From Fictibacillus sp. b24 (GTDB lineage Bacteria; Bacillota; Bacilli; Bacillales; Fictibacillaceae): a DNA stretch of 64,000 bases. Shown here in pieces: positions 1-10,639 of this stretch. The stretch is from NCBI RefSeq assembly GCF_030348825.1, contig NZ_JAUCES010000005.1, forward strand, positions 1-64,000, read 5' to 3'. How positions within the stretch are numbered: position 1 is the stretch's first letter; every line of letters starts with the position of its first letter. The position numbers were made by a program, and so were the translations under genes. The notes beneath the pieces were generated by a model that saw only the letters and a list, made by a program, of their open reading frames with translations, was not told where the DNA came from and ran no database searches.

Positions 1-84
1 TTTAATTCCTTACCTATTTCTTTTGTTCAGTTTTCAAAGAACTGTGTGTTTCTAGCTTGCCGCTCGTTTTGGCGACTTTATTAG
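1..84 (-). other. Leader of a second rRNA operon (16S lies outside the window)
   Basis: Bases 1-43 are identical to 63462-63504, and 59-84 match 63513-63538; the latter pair lies just upstream of the 16S gene at the right end of the window. The left edge therefore enters the transcribed leader of another minus-strand rRNA operon. An rRNA operon after lysS is also found in B. subtilis. The 16S gene itself is not in the window. Confidence 0.85.
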
Positions 85-112
85 ATTACCATGTCGCAAC
101 CCTCATTGTCAA
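83..112 (-). promoter_or_regulatory. rRNA operon promoter P2 (sigma-A)
   Basis: Read on the minus strand: TTGACA (107-112), 18-bp spacer, TAATCT (83-88), placed directly before the conserved rRNA leader. It is the counterpart of the promoter at 63537-63565. Confidence 0.7.
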
Positions 113-184
113 CAGCTTTTTTCAAAAACTTTTAATCGTTTAAGTAAAGCTTTCAACATGTCAGTATTCCTTGCGACGAAGAAT

Positions 185-213
185 AATATACCACCATTTT
201 CGCTCTTGTACAA
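185..213 (-). promoter_or_regulatory. rRNA operon promoter P1 (sigma-A)
   Basis: Read on the minus strand: TTGTAC (208-213), 17-bp spacer, TATATT (185-190). It lies about 100 bp upstream of P2, giving the tandem arrangement usual for Bacillus rRNA operons. No other gene lies between lysS and the leader. Confidence 0.6.
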
Positions 214-395
214 TAGTTTTAACGAAAAAAAGTTAACTTTTATTTAAGCCATTATACAGTCATAACGCATTCTACTAGATAAGCGTATCAATAAGTTGCA
301 GCCATACAAGATATAGTGAAATGATATTTCATCAAATACACCTTCATTATATTTCTCATTTTCTAAAATCCTATACTCAAAACGCCAGACAAAAC

Positions 396-421
396 AAAAA
401 GCCAGCAATGTGCTGGCTTTT
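396..421 (-). terminator. lysS terminator
   Basis: GCCAGCA (401-407) and TGCTGGC (411-417) form a 7-bp stem followed on the minus strand by a T-run. It lies just after the lysS stop codon. Confidence 0.85.
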
Positions 422-431
422 TGCGAATCAA

Positions 432-2355
<1,924 letters not shown>

Positions 2356-2374
2356 ATGCCATTCCTCCTCAATC

Positions 2375-2405
2375 ATTATAAAAGAAAACACCAGATGTTT
2401 GTTAA
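2375..2405 (-). promoter_or_regulatory. Possible promoter for greA-like/lysS
   Basis: On the minus strand TTAACA (2400-2405) and TATAAT (2375-2380) are separated by 19 bp, just before the ribosome binding site of the GreA-like gene. The spacing is long, so this is tentative. Confidence 0.35.
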
Positions 2406-2413
2406 TTAAGCAA

Positions 2414-2446
2414 ACAACAGCCAGTCATCTGATGATCTGGCTGTAT
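2414..2446 (-). terminator. Hairpin after dusB
   Basis: ACAGCCAG (2417-2424) and CTGGCTGT (2437-2444) are perfectly complementary, with further pairing in the loop. Only a weak T tract follows on the minus strand, so it may be a partial terminator of the folate-dusB operon. Confidence 0.5.
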
Positions 2447-2456
2447 TTTGCTAGCT

Positions 2457-3446
2457 TTAGCTGATTTTTTGCAGTTCTTCAATTTGCTCTACATAACCAA
2501 ACAATAGTTTACTCATGCCATCACGAGTAGTCATCTGGTTGATCTCATTTCGGACAGAACCTGTTTGCGGCAAACCTTTTAGATACCATGCTGCGTGTTT
2601 TCTCATCTCTCTTGCAGCAACATCTTCACCTTTTAGTTCGATCAAACGGTCCATATGAAGCATGCAGATTTCCATTTTTTCGCGAGCAGTAGGTTCTGGA
2701 GCGATTTCTCCGTTTTGCAGATATTGAACGGTACGATAAAGCATCCAAGGGTTGCCTAGAGCCGCTCTTCCGATCATCACACCATCTACTCCGTATTTGT
2801 CCAAATGCTCTTTCGCTTCTTGAGGTGTAGAAATATCACCATTACCGATTACAGGAATCGATACGTTCTTCTTCACTTCACCGATGATGTCCCAGTCTGC
2901 TGTTCCTTCGTACATTTGAACACGTGTACGCCCGTGCACAGCTACTGCCGCACCACCTGCACGTTCGACGGCTTGAGCGTTCTTCACAGCAAAAATATGG
3001 TCTTCATCCCAGCCGATCCGCATTTTTACAGTGACTGGTTTTTGAACGGCATCAACAGTCGCAGCTACCATCTCATAAATCTTGTCTGGGTCTAGCAGCC
3101 ATTTTGCTCCTGCATCACATTTTGTGATCTTCGGAACCGGGCATCCCATGTTTATATCGATAATGTCTGCGTTTGTATGTTTATCAACGTATTTAGCAGC
3201 AGCAACTAGAGATTCACGTTCTCCGCCAAAGATCTGCAGACTAAGCGGTTTTTCGCGTTCATCTACATAAAGCATCTTTAGGGATCTTTCATTCTCATGT
3301 AAAATTCCTTTGTCACTTACCATCTCTGCACATACGAGTCCCGCTCCGAACTCTTTGGCGATTAAACGGAATGCAGGGTTACATACACCAGCCATCGGCG
3401 CTAGAACTACTTGGTTTTTCAGCATAATATCACCGATTTTCAACAT
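2457..3446 (-). CDS. dusB: tRNA-dihydrouridine synthase (DusB family, YacF)
   Basis: Flavin enzyme that reduces uridine to dihydrouridine in the tRNA D-loop. The FMN-binding TIM barrel starts with VVLAPMAGVCNPAFR and carries the Dus signature NMGCPVPKI with the catalytic cysteine near residue 100. The helical C-terminal domain is complete; total 329 residues. I chose the ATG at 3446 because it follows GAGGTG at proper spacing; the in-frame GTG at 3455 overlaps that site. The gene follows yazB at the end of the folate operon, the same order as in B. subtilis. Confidence 0.93.
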   Translation of the reverse strand: MLKIGDIMLKNQVVLAPMAGVCNPAFRLIAKEFGAGLVCAEMVSDKGILHENERSLKMLYVDEREKPLSLQIFGGERESLVAAAKYVDKHTNADIIDINMGCPVPKITKCDAGAKWLLDPDKIYEMVAATVDAVQKPVTVKMRIGWDEDHIFAVKNAQAVERAGGAAVAVHGRTRVQMYEGTADWDIIGEVKKNVSIPVIGNGDISTPQEAKEHLDKYGVDGVMIGRAALGNPWMLYRTVQYLQNGEIAPEPTAREKMEICMLHMDRLIELKGEDVAAREMRKHAAWYLKGLPQTGSVRNEINQMTTRDGMSKLLFGYVEQIEELQKIS

Positions 3447-3489
3447 CCATATCACCTCGTTTCACTTGTTGGATTTGCTATCTATCTGC

Positions 3490-3687
3490 TTACTGTAACT
3501 CTTCAACGTTAATGCTGAACTGATTCGCTATTTTATGAAGCAAATCTACTTTGGGCTTTCGGCTGCCCCTTTCTACCTCGCCTAAAACGGATACTGAGAT
3601 TCCTATGTCTTTTGCGAGCTGTTCTTGGGTATAGCCTTTTAATTTTCTGAACGCACGGATGCGTCTTCCGAGTCTGTCTTCTTCCAT
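3490..3687 (-). CDS. yazB: Small XRE-type helix-turn-helix protein (YazB)
   Basis: A 65-residue protein made almost entirely of one Cro/C1-type helix-turn-helix (YTQEQLAKDIGISVSVLGEVERG, recognition region about residues 19-41). It matches YazB of B. subtilis in size and position. It starts inside the 3' end of folK, overlapping it by 49 bp in another frame, so translation is probably coupled. DNA target and function are unknown; an autoregulatory role for the folate operon is only a guess. Confidence 0.85.
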   Translation of the reverse strand: MEEDRLGRRIRAFRKLKGYTQEQLAKDIGISVSVLGEVERGSRKPKVDLLHKIANQFSINVEELQ

Positions 3688-4172
3688 ATGCGTACACCTT
3701 CTTTATCTCTTTGTTCGCAAAGGACTTGATGTAATGAAATTGTTTTCTCCGGATAAACATCATCAGGAGCAATTTCTCTTAGAGGTATGAGAACAAATGC
3801 CCTTTCAAGCATACGTGGATGCGGAATCGTTAACACTTCCGTCTGTATACTTACACTATTATACAATAAAATGTCAAGGTCTATTGTTCTTGGTCCCCAC
3901 TTTTGAACTCGTTTACGGTCCAGTTTCATCTCCACCTCTTGCAGTTTGCTCAAAAGCTCCTGTGGAGAAAGACTGGTTTTGAGTTTTAATGCCAAATTTA
4001 GGAACAACGGCTGATCTGTAACACCAACAGGGTCTGTTTCGTAGATAGATGAAACGGATTCGATAGATATCTCAGAGTACTCCTCTATAAGTGAGATTGC
4101 TTTTAGAAGCAATTGCTCTCGATCCCCCATGTTGGAGCCAACTGACAAATAAGCGATATGGTTGTTCGCCAT
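3639..4172 (-). CDS. folK: 2-amino-4-hydroxy-6-hydroxymethyldihydropteridine pyrophosphokinase
   Basis: Transfers pyrophosphate from ATP to hydroxymethyl-dihydropterin, giving the substrate of dihydropteroate synthase. The 177-residue protein begins with the HPPK hallmark YLSVGSNMGDRE and carries the signature WGPRTIDLDILLYN near residues 90-105. Its ATG directly follows the folB stop codon. The last 16 codons overlap yazB, making the C-terminus slightly longer than usual. Fifth enzyme gene in the folate operon. Confidence 0.95.
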   Translation of the reverse strand: MANNHIAYLSVGSNMGDREQLLLKAISLIEEYSEISIESVSSIYETDPVGVTDQPLFLNLALKLKTSLSPQELLSKLQEVEMKLDRKRVQKWGPRTIDLDILLYNSVSIQTEVLTIPHPRMLERAFVLIPLREIAPDDVYPEKTISLHQVLCEQRDKEGVRIWKKTDSEDASVRSEN

Positions 4173-4535
4173 TTATGCGCGCCCTCTTGTGATTTCGACC
4201 GCCACCGATTCATAGTGACCAGGAATTGGGGGGTCTGGCTTTATAACTTTAATCGTTGCCTCATCAATTAAAGGAAACTTTGCAAGCAATGCTGCACAGA
4301 TCGATTCAGCTAATGTCTCCAAAAGCTTTACAGAGTCACCTTCCACGATTTCTTTAACAGCTCCGTATACCTCACCGTAGTTGACCGTATAGTCCAGTTC
4401 ATCTGAAAGTCCCGCTTTTGATAAGTCCATAGACAAAACTGCGTCAACGTTAAAACGCTGTCCGAGCTTTTGCTCTTCTGCAAAGACTCCGTGGTAGCCG
4501 TAAAATTTCATACCGTTCACATATATTTTATCCAT
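4173..4535 (-). CDS. folB: Dihydroneopterin aldolase
   Basis: Converts dihydroneopterin to hydroxymethyl-dihydropterin and glycolaldehyde. The 120 residues are typical for this tunnelling-fold enzyme: MKFYGYHGVFAEEQKLGQRF at residues 9-28 contains the family glutamate, and the C-terminus has the pterin-site region TIKVIKPDPPIPGHYESVAVE. It overlaps folP by 8 bp and touches folK, so the three pterin genes are translationally coupled. Confidence 0.95.
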   Translation of the reverse strand: MDKIYVNGMKFYGYHGVFAEEQKLGQRFNVDAVLSMDLSKAGLSDELDYTVNYGEVYGAVKEIVEGDSVKLLETLAESICAALLAKFPLIDEATIKVIKPDPPIPGHYESVAVEITRGRA

Positions 4536-5382
4536 GAGATAGCGCTCCTTTACCGAGCATGATATCCATCATCTTTGCCATTCTGCTTATTTCCTTTACA
4601 TCATGAACACGTACGATTGAACAGCCTCTCTCGATTCCAAGGCAAACTGTTGCGCCTGTTCCTTCCACTCGTTCTTCTACTGGAAGATCCAGTGCCTTGC
4701 CGATCATTGATTTTCGTGAAGTTCCTAATAAAACAGGATAGCCCATCTCTGCGATTTCATTCAATCTTCTTATCGTTTCAAGGTTTTGCTTAAACGTTTT
4801 AACAAAACCAACACCCGGGTCCAAAATGATATTCTCAGGATTGACTCCCGCCTTAACGGTGATAGCAATGCTGTGCTCTAAGTCTGCAATGACATCCGGC
4901 ATGAATTCTTGGTAGTTCGTATCGAACCGGTTATGCATCAAGATTACCGGTACATTCGTATCGGCCATTACTTTCGGCATGTCAGGGTCAAATTTTGCTC
5001 CCCAGACGTCATTAATGATATGAGCACCTGCTTTTACCGCTTGATAGGCGGTCTCTGCTTTATATGTGTCGATGGATAAAGGAACATCCACCTCATTTTT
5101 TAATGCTTCAATCACTGGAATAACGCGCTCCAGCTCTTGATCGAGCGGTACCTTTTGAGCTCCAGGTCTTGTGGATTCGCCGCCAATATCAATCATATCA
5201 GCACCATCCATCACCATTTGCTTCGCGTGGGCAACGGCTTGTTCAATCCGATTGTGATGTCCGCCATCTGAGAACGAATCAGGTGTGACATTTAGAATCC
5301 CCATCACATATGTCTTTTTTGAAAAATCCAGTACGTATTCGCCACAATTAAGCCTAGCCTGTTTTAATAACATTTCATGCAT
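4528..5382 (-). CDS. folP: Dihydropteroate synthase
   Basis: Joins hydroxymethyl-dihydropterin pyrophosphate to p-aminobenzoate; target of sulfonamides. The 284-residue TIM barrel has the first signature GILNVTPDSFSDGG (residues 28-41), the second DIGGESTRPGA (about 61-71), and LLGTSRKSMIG (about 218-228). The ATG at 5382 lies 10 bases after AAAGGA. It links the pab genes (supplying p-aminobenzoate) to folB/folK (supplying the pterin). The B. subtilis name is sul. Confidence 0.96.
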   Translation of the reverse strand: MHEMLLKQARLNCGEYVLDFSKKTYVMGILNVTPDSFSDGGHHNRIEQAVAHAKQMVMDGADMIDIGGESTRPGAQKVPLDQELERVIPVIEALKNEVDVPLSIDTYKAETAYQAVKAGAHIINDVWGAKFDPDMPKVMADTNVPVILMHNRFDTNYQEFMPDVIADLEHSIAITVKAGVNPENIILDPGVGFVKTFKQNLETIRRLNEIAEMGYPVLLGTSRKSMIGKALDLPVEERVEGTGATVCLGIERGCSIVRVHDVKEISRMAKMMDIMLGKGALSHG

Positions 5383-5408
5383 GGAGAATCTATCCTTTCA
5401 AAAATACA

Positions 5409-6257
5409 TCAAATACTTCGGAGTTGTTTTTTTGTATGTTCGTTATAAAGTCTTCTGTACAGATCGAAAATTTCACCTTCAACACCAGGGAACTCTTTAT
5501 CTTGAAACTTGTTCACTGGTACGAGTTCTTGGATGGAGTTCGTAAGGAAAATTTCATCCGCTTCAACTAACATCTCTATTTTATAATTCCCTGTTTCAAG
5601 AGGAATGTTCAGAATATGTGATGCTTTCATTACCCATTTTCGAGTGATGCCTTCTAAAATGCCTGTAGAAGTCCCTGGGGTATACAGCTTGTTATCACTG
5701 TACCAAAATAAGTTCGACACCGTTCCTTCGCTGATGTATCCTTCTTGTGTTAAAAAAACACCTTCTTGATTCACAGCGGAAAGTTCTCTCTTGCCAAGAA
5801 TGCTGTTCAAGTAATGATGTGATTTAAGCCTCTTCTCACCCTCTGGTGTATTGCGCACCGTTTTTAACGGAATCAGTTCTTTTTCAGAAATGGTGCTGCT
5901 TTCAATGAGAGGTTTAGTATATAGAATTACGGCAGGTTTTTCGTAAGGAAGAGTCTGCAGCCCGATATCCCCCACACCCGCTGAAACATTCAATCTAAAG
6001 TAAGCATCATCCATCTCATTTTTGCGCAACAGCGTTTTTACCATTTTTAATACGGTATCCGTATCAAGCTCTAAGTAAATATTCAGCTCGTTTAGAGCTT
6101 CATGCAGCCTAGTCAAGTGTTCATTAATCAAAAAAGGGAAGCCGCCATACGTTCTGAACGTTTCGAACGCACCCATGCCGTACATGAATCCGTGATCGTA
6201 CGGCGAGATGACTGCTTCTTCTTTAGAAACTACTTTTCCATTTAAATAGATGTACAT
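5409..6257 (-). CDS. pabC: Aminodeoxychorismate lyase
   Basis: PLP enzyme of fold type IV that releases pyruvate from 4-amino-4-deoxychorismate to give p-aminobenzoate. The 282 residues fit the family. [16 protein letters not shown] (about residues 138-153) contains the expected PLP-binding lysine region, and [15 protein letters not shown] is typical of branched-chain aminotransferase-like enzymes. It overlaps pabA by 16 bp. A D-amino acid aminotransferase is the main alternative, but the operon context settles it. Confidence 0.93.
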   Translation of the reverse strand: MYIYLNGKVVSKEEAVISPYDHGFMYGMGAFETFRTYGGFPFLINEHLTRLHEALNELNIYLELDTDTVLKMVKTLLRKNEMDDAYFRLNVSAGVGDIGLQTLPYEKPAVILYTKPLIESSTISEKELIPLKTVRNTPEGEKRLKSHHYLNSILGKRELSAVNQEGVFLTQEGYISEGTVSNLFWYSDNKLYTPGTSTGILEGITRKWVMKASHILNIPLETGNYKIEMLVEADEIFLTNSIQELVPVNKFQDKEFPGVEGEIFDLYRRLYNEHTKKQLRSI

Positions 6258-6838
6258 GATGCTTTTTTACCTTTATAAAAATCGATAAAGTTTCGTAAAA
6301 GTTTCTTGCCGTCTTCCGTTAAAATGGACTCCGGATGATATTGTACGCCTTCAATCGGAAGTTCTTTATGACGGATTCCCATGATTTCTCCTTCTTTCGT
6401 CCAAGAAGAAATCTCAAAGCAATCAGGCAGCGTTTCTCTTTTAACGATTAGAGAATGATAGCGTGTCGCGGGAAACTCTTGTGCTAATCCTTCATAAACC
6501 GTTTTGCCGTCATGAAGAACCGGGGATACTTTTCCGTGCATCAATCGTTCTGCACGTACCACGTCTCCTCCGAATACTTGAGCGATCGACTGGTGACCTA
6601 AACAAACACCAAAAATCGGGATTTTTCCTGCAAAGTATGAAATAGCTTCTAAGCTTATACCCGCTTCATTTGGTGAACAAGGTCCTGGAGAAATCATTAA
6701 GAATTCAGGATCCAGTTGCTCAATTTCTTCTATCGTTATCTCATCGTTTCGTTTTACGACAAGCTCCTCACCCATCTCTCCTAAATATTGAACGAGGTTG
6801 TACGTAAAAGAATCGTAGTTATCAATCATTAAAATCAT
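6242..6838 (-). CDS. pabA: Glutamine amidotransferase subunit of aminodeoxychorismate/anthranilate synthase
   Basis: Supplies ammonia from glutamine to PabB, and in Bacillus usually also to anthranilate synthase (alias trpG). The 198-residue class I amidotransferase shows the oxyanion loop [11 protein letters not shown], the nucleophile Cys in FGVCLGHQ (near residue 79) and the His-Glu pair in GVQYHPES (near 168-170). Its ribosome binding site is embedded in four GAG triplets, a possible TRAP target (separate entry). The 3' end overlaps pabC. Confidence 0.95.
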   Translation of the reverse strand: MILMIDNYDSFTYNLVQYLGEMGEELVVKRNDEITIEEIEQLDPEFLMISPGPCSPNEAGISLEAISYFAGKIPIFGVCLGHQSIAQVFGGDVVRAERLMHGKVSPVLHDGKTVYEGLAQEFPATRYHSLIVKRETLPDCFEISSWTKEGEIMGIRHKELPIEGVQYHPESILTEDGKKLLRNFIDFYKGKKASCTSI

Positions 6839-6856
6839 CTCGTCTCTTCTCCTCTC
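6839..6856 (-). promoter_or_regulatory. GAG repeats over the pabA ribosome binding site (possible TRAP site)
   Basis: On the minus strand four GAG triplets, each separated by two bases, run into the pabA start codon and include its Shine-Dalgarno sequence. In B. subtilis the TRAP protein blocks pabA/trpG translation through GAG/UAG repeats at this place. The number of repeats here is lower than the nine or more usual for TRAP. Confidence 0.4.
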
Positions 6857-6868
6857 ATGTGCTGTGTG

Positions 6869-8296
6869 TTAAACCAAAATTGACCCGAGCTCACTTTGCT
6901 CTTTGGCACGCCACAACGCCTCTGCTTTTTTTAAACTCTCTTTGTATTCACTTTCAGGTATGGAGTCAATCACAATCCCGGCACCCGCTTGAACGTGTGC
7001 AGTTTCATTTTGACATACCATCGTTCGAATTGCGATATTCATTTCGGTATCACCGTTAAAACCGATCCAGCCCATGCTTCCTGTGTAAACACCTCTTCGT
7101 ACAGGTTCCAACTCCTCAATGATTTCCATCGTTCTCACTTTTGGAGCGCCAGTAATTGTACCACCTGGGAAGGTCGCTTTTATACAATCAAACGCATCAC
7201 ACTCTGGTCTTAATGTTCCAACCACATTAGAGACGATATGCATCACGTGCGAATACCTCTCGATCACCATAAACTCGTCCACATTTACGCTGCCATAAAC
7301 AGAAACCTTACCAAGGTCGTTTCGTTCAAGATCGACGAGCATCACATGTTCAGCACGTTCCTTTTCATTTTGAATCAACGTGTTCGCAAGCTCCAGATCT
7401 TCTTCTTCTGTTCTCCCGCGCGGACGTGTGCCTGCAATCGGCCGGGTACTCACACGATCCCCTTTTTTCTTCACTAAAAGTTCAGGCGAAGCACTAACAA
7501 GCTGAAAGTCAGGGGTATGCAGATATCCCATATACGGTGACGGGTTAATTCTTCTTAATTCTTCATATATGTGAATCGGTGATGTTCGCAGCGCTTTTGA
7601 CTGACGAACAGACAAGTTCACTTGGAACACGTCGCCTTCAGAAATGTAATCTTGAATCTTTTTAACCGCCTCTACAAAAACATCTTCTGTCATTGATACG
7701 TGCTTAAAATCATCTATAGGAAAGCTCTGACTATCTTGTTGTATATCCCGAGCAGACAGCGGAGCTTCCCACATTTCTTTAAAAGCACGAAGCTTGTCCA
7801 GATGATAAGGGTCATTCTTCTCTTTCCCTAGAACAAAGATCCAAAGTTTGTTAGTTTCATGATCGTAGACGAAAACATCTTTAAACAACAGAAAATACAA
7901 GTCAGGTAACTGCAGATCATCTTCTGAAGTAACAGGCAGTTTCTCAAATTCACGTGTAAGGTCATAGCTTAAATATCCGATCGCCCCGCCTGTAAAGTCA
8001 GGAAATCCTTCTACTCGTTCTACTTCAAAATCTTTAAACCAGTTTTGAAACTTCTCATATACCGGACCGTTTAAAACCGTCGAGCCTTCATCCGTTTGTA
8101 TGGTTAATTCATTATGTTTACCAGTGACTTCAGCGAAAGGAGAAAGTCCGATGATGCTGTACTTTCCTGTTCTTCCGCTCTCCAACAAAACGTGGCGAGG
8201 TTCAGTCGCTGCTAAGAATTTATATTTATAAAACCACTCTTCTTTAGAAAGGTGTATACATGAATGCATGATATGCCATTTGTTGTTCATCCCCAT
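6869..8296 (-). CDS. pabB: Aminodeoxychorismate synthase, component I
   Basis: Uses chorismate and ammonia delivered by PabA to form aminodeoxychorismate. The 475 residues comprise an N-terminal anthranilate synthase-like region and the chorismate-binding domain (about 200-465) with STRPIAGTRPRGRTEEED, LVDLERNDLGKV and FPGGTITGAPKVRTMEI. The PIAGTRPRG motif is shared with anthranilate synthase, so TrpE is the alternative; linkage to pabC and folP favours PabB. First gene of the folate operon, behind a possible promoter at 8328-8356. Confidence 0.94.
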   Translation of the reverse strand: MGMNNKWHIMHSCIHLSKEEWFYKYKFLAATEPRHVLLESGRTGKYSIIGLSPFAEVTGKHNELTIQTDEGSTVLNGPVYEKFQNWFKDFEVERVEGFPDFTGGAIGYLSYDLTREFEKLPVTSEDDLQLPDLYFLLFKDVFVYDHETNKLWIFVLGKEKNDPYHLDKLRAFKEMWEAPLSARDIQQDSQSFPIDDFKHVSMTEDVFVEAVKKIQDYISEGDVFQVNLSVRQSKALRTSPIHIYEELRRINPSPYMGYLHTPDFQLVSASPELLVKKKGDRVSTRPIAGTRPRGRTEEEDLELANTLIQNEKERAEHVMLVDLERNDLGKVSVYGSVNVDEFMVIERYSHVMHIVSNVVGTLRPECDAFDCIKATFPGGTITGAPKVRTMEIIEELEPVRRGVYTGSMGWIGFNGDTEMNIAIRTMVCQNETAHVQAGAGIVIDSIPESEYKESLKKAEALWRAKEQSELGSILV

Positions 8297-8327
8297 ACGG
8301 TCACTCTCCCAAAAATCTTCTGCTTAC

Positions 8328-8356
8328 ATTGTACATGAGGTGTTTAAGTTTGGCAC
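8328..8356 (-). promoter_or_regulatory. Possible pabB operon promoter
   Basis: On the minus strand GTGCCA (8351-8356), 17-bp spacer, TACAAT (8328-8333). The -10 is good and the -35 is weak. It precedes the pabB ribosome binding site by about 20 bp. Confidence 0.45.
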
Positions 8357-8449
8357 ATCTTTCTCCCAATTTCCTGCATTTACATGGGTTTTATCTCCAT
8401 TTAAAAAGAAAGGATGTCTTAGTTAAGCCTTGTTGTTTTGAAAGAGGGC

Positions 8450-8573
8450 GATTTCCGTTACAGGTGCTCGCTTTCCGCGGGGCAGGCGGTGAGCCACATT
8501 TGGACGTTTCACTTTTAAGTGTCTCACCTGCCCACCTGTCCCGCAGGAGTCTCGCACCTTTCACTACAATCAC
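8450..8573 (-). repeat. 128-bp palindromic intergenic element, copy A
   Basis: Reverse-oriented copy between the pabB start and the cysK terminator. The conserved blocks GAGACTCCTGCGGG and CGCGGAAAGCGAGCACCTG are present on the minus strand. The terminal arms are slightly decayed. It has no coding potential. Confidence 0.9.
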
Positions 8574-8622
8574 CTTGCAATGATGAGAGAACAAAATAAA
8601 TAATCTTAGAGAAATAACTCAT

Positions 8623-8656
8623 CAAAAAAAGCCCCCAGAATAGGGAGCCCGAAAAA
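8623..8656 (-). terminator. cysK terminator
   Basis: GCCCCC (8631-8636) pairs with GGGAGC (8643-8648) with one wobble, followed on the minus strand by seven T. Directly after the cysK stop codon. Confidence 0.75.
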
Positions 8657-8659
8657 TGA

Positions 8660-9586
8660 TTAATCTTCAAACTGGTACAACGGTGTACTTAAGTAACGCT
8701 CGCCGTTACTTGGAATAATGGCTAATACCTTTTTGCCTTTGCCTAGCTTCTTAGCGACTTTTAGCGCTGCTGAGATTGCTGCACCTGATGAGATACCGCC
8801 TAACAGACCTTCTTCACGTGCTGCTTTTCTTGCCCATTCAAACGCTTCGTCATTTGAGATCGTTAACACTTCATCGTAAATGTCAATTTTTAAGATATCA
8901 GGAACAAAACCTGCACCGATTCCTTGAATTTTGTGCGGCCCTGGTTTACCTCCAGATAATACAGGAGAATCTGTTGGTTCTACTGCGTAAATCTTTAAAT
9001 CTGGATATTTCTCTTTTAATACCTGCCCTGCACCCGTAATCGTACCACCCGTTCCGATTCCAGATACAAATGCGTCTAGCCCATCCGGAAATTGAGATAA
9101 TATCTCTTGCCCTGTCGTATCTCTATGAATAGCAGGGTTCGCTTCATTCTTAAACTGCTGCGGCATGAAGTAGCCTTTTTCTTTCGCTAACTCTTCTGCT
9201 TTTCTGATCGCTCCGCCCATTCCTTCAGGACCTGGCGTTAAAACAAGGTCCGCTCCATACGCTCTAAGCAGGTTTCTTCTTTCTAAACTCATTGTTTCAG
9301 GCATTACGAGGACCGTTTTATAACCCTTTGCAGCAGCAACCATCGCCAAACCGATTCCTGTGTTTCCGCTTGTAGGCTCTACAATCGTATCTTCCGCTTT
9401 TAATTTTCCGTTCTTTTCCGCATCTTCAATCATCGCTAATGCGATACGGTCTTTTACACTGCTTCCCGGATTCATAAACTCTAATTTTAGATACACATCT
9501 GCCATATCCTCTGTTGTAATACGATTCAATTTAACAACAGGTGTCTGACCAATCAATTCTGTTACGGATTGCGCCACTCTTGCCAT
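8660..9586 (-). CDS. cysK: Cysteine synthase A (O-acetylserine sulfhydrylase)
   Basis: Makes cysteine from O-acetylserine and sulfide. The 308-residue PLP enzyme shows the PLP-lysine motif [11 protein letters not shown] (lysine near residue 44), the substrate loop [11 protein letters not shown], the phosphate-binding loop [10 protein letters not shown] and the C-terminal [10 protein letters not shown]. The ATG follows AGGAGTG. It is a single-gene unit with its own promoter (9626-9655) and terminator. In B. subtilis it is regulated by CymR; I could not recognise a CymR site with confidence. Confidence 0.96.
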   Translation of the reverse strand: MARVAQSVTELIGQTPVVKLNRITTEDMADVYLKLEFMNPGSSVKDRIALAMIEDAEKNGKLKAEDTIVEPTSGNTGIGLAMVAAAKGYKTVLVMPETMSLERRNLLRAYGADLVLTPGPEGMGGAIRKAEELAKEKGYFMPQQFKNEANPAIHRDTTGQEILSQFPDGLDAFVSGIGTGGTITGAGQVLKEKYPDLKIYAVEPTDSPVLSGGKPGPHKIQGIGAGFVPDILKIDIYDEVLTISNDEAFEWARKAAREEGLLGGISSGAAISAALKVAKKLGKGKKVLAIIPSNGERYLSTPLYQFED

Positions 9587-9625
9587 TTGCCATCACTCCT
9601 AAAACCGAGTATTTTTATTGGATTA

Positions 9626-9655
9626 ATTGTAGCAACCCTGGAAATACCCTGTCAA
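9626..9655 (-). promoter_or_regulatory. cysK promoter (sigma-A)
   Basis: On the minus strand TTGACA (9650-9655), 18-bp spacer, TACAAT (9626-9631), about 40 bp before the cysK start. Confidence 0.75.
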
Positions 9656-9719
9656 TTTTATTGCACACGTAAGTTATCTATTACAATGGTACGCAGAATT
9701 CTTCTTTTCATGTATAAAA

Positions 9720-9746
9720 CAAAACCCGGAAAAATTCCGGGTTTAG
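9720..9746 (-). terminator. hslO terminator
   Basis: AAACCCGGAA (9722-9731) and TTCCGGGTTT (9735-9744) form a 10-bp stem followed by T-rich sequence on the minus strand. The stem includes the hslO stop codon. Confidence 0.85.
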
Positions 9747-10627
9747 GATTTTGCTTGATCCAGCAAGCTTTGAAGTTCTTCTTTTGAAAAGATATAAGTC
9801 GCATTACAGAACTGACAATTTGTTTCCGCTTGGCCGTCTTCTTCTATTATATCAGTGATCTCTTGCTCACCAAGACTGACGATTGCCTGCCCAAAACGCT
9901 CATGCGAGCACGTACATTGAAAACGTACTGGAGATTTTTCTAAAATTTGAACTTGATCTTCTCCTAAAAGTTCAAATAAGATTTCCTCTGGTGTCATTCC
10001 TTTTTCAATCAAACGTGAGATCGGTGGGATCGCGTTGATTCTCTCTTCTAGAAGATCAACGATTGTATCTGACGCATTCGGCATGACTTGAACAATAAAC
10101 CCACCAGATGCTTTGATCGAATTATCCGGATTCACGAGAACTCCTACACCTACTGCAGAAGGAACCTGTTCAGATGAAGCAAAGTAATACGTAAAGTCTT
10201 CTCCAAGCTCACCTGAAACCATCGGCACTTGTCCCGTAAACTTCTCGCGCATGCCGATGTCTTTAAGAACAGATAAATATCCGTCCTTACCGACCGCTCT
10301 TGCTACATCCAGTTTCCCTTTGCTGTTCAGTTCAAAGTGTGTGTGCGGATTTGTAACATAGCCTCGTGTCTCACCTTTTGTATTGCTGTCTACGATGATT
10401 ACGCCGATCGGCCCGCCGCCTTCGATCTTAACTGTGATGTTGTTGTCTTCGCCTTTTAGCATCATGCCCATCATCGTTGACGCCGTCATCGCTCGTCCTA
10501 GTGCTGCCGATGCTGTTGGCCATGTGTCATGTCTTCTTTGCGCTTCACTTACCATCTCTGTTGAGGAGATCGCATAAGCACGAATCTGCCCGTCAAAAGC
10601 CAGGGCTTTTATTAAATAATCATTCAT
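9743..10627 (-). CDS. hslO: Redox-regulated chaperone Hsp33
   Basis: Holdase chaperone activated by oxidative unfolding. The 294-residue protein ends in the zinc redox switch CTCSHE...CQFC (about residues 237-272), with the CxC and CxxC pairs spaced as in the family. I start it at the ATG at 10627, eight bases after AAAGGA; the upstream in-frame ATG at 10636 overlaps that site. It follows coaX closely and is probably co-transcribed. The yacD prolyl isomerase gene that follows hslO in B. subtilis is absent. Confidence 0.95.
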   Translation of the reverse strand: MNDYLIKALAFDGQIRAYAISSTEMVSEAQRRHDTWPTASAALGRAMTASTMMGMMLKGEDNNITVKIEGGGPIGVIIVDSNTKGETRGYVTNPHTHFELNSKGKLDVARAVGKDGYLSVLKDIGMREKFTGQVPMVSGELGEDFTYYFASSEQVPSAVGVGVLVNPDNSIKASGGFIVQVMPNASDTIVDLLEERINAIPPISRLIEKGMTPEEILFELLGEDQVQILEKSPVRFQCTCSHERFGQAIVSLGEQEITDIIEEDGQAETNCQFCNATYIFSKEELQSLLDQAKS

Positions 10628-10639
10628 CGAACTCATCCT

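Noticed and set aside
3639-3687. Frameshift or fusion between folK and yazB
   Set aside because: Both proteins are complete for their families; the 49-bp overlap is a normal out-of-frame gene overlap.
8391-8594. Open frames inside the palindromic elements (also at 11429-11696, 21501-21704 and 34650-34877)
   Set aside because: The same peptide-like text recurs only because the DNA repeat recurs; frames are not kept between copies and have no start signals.
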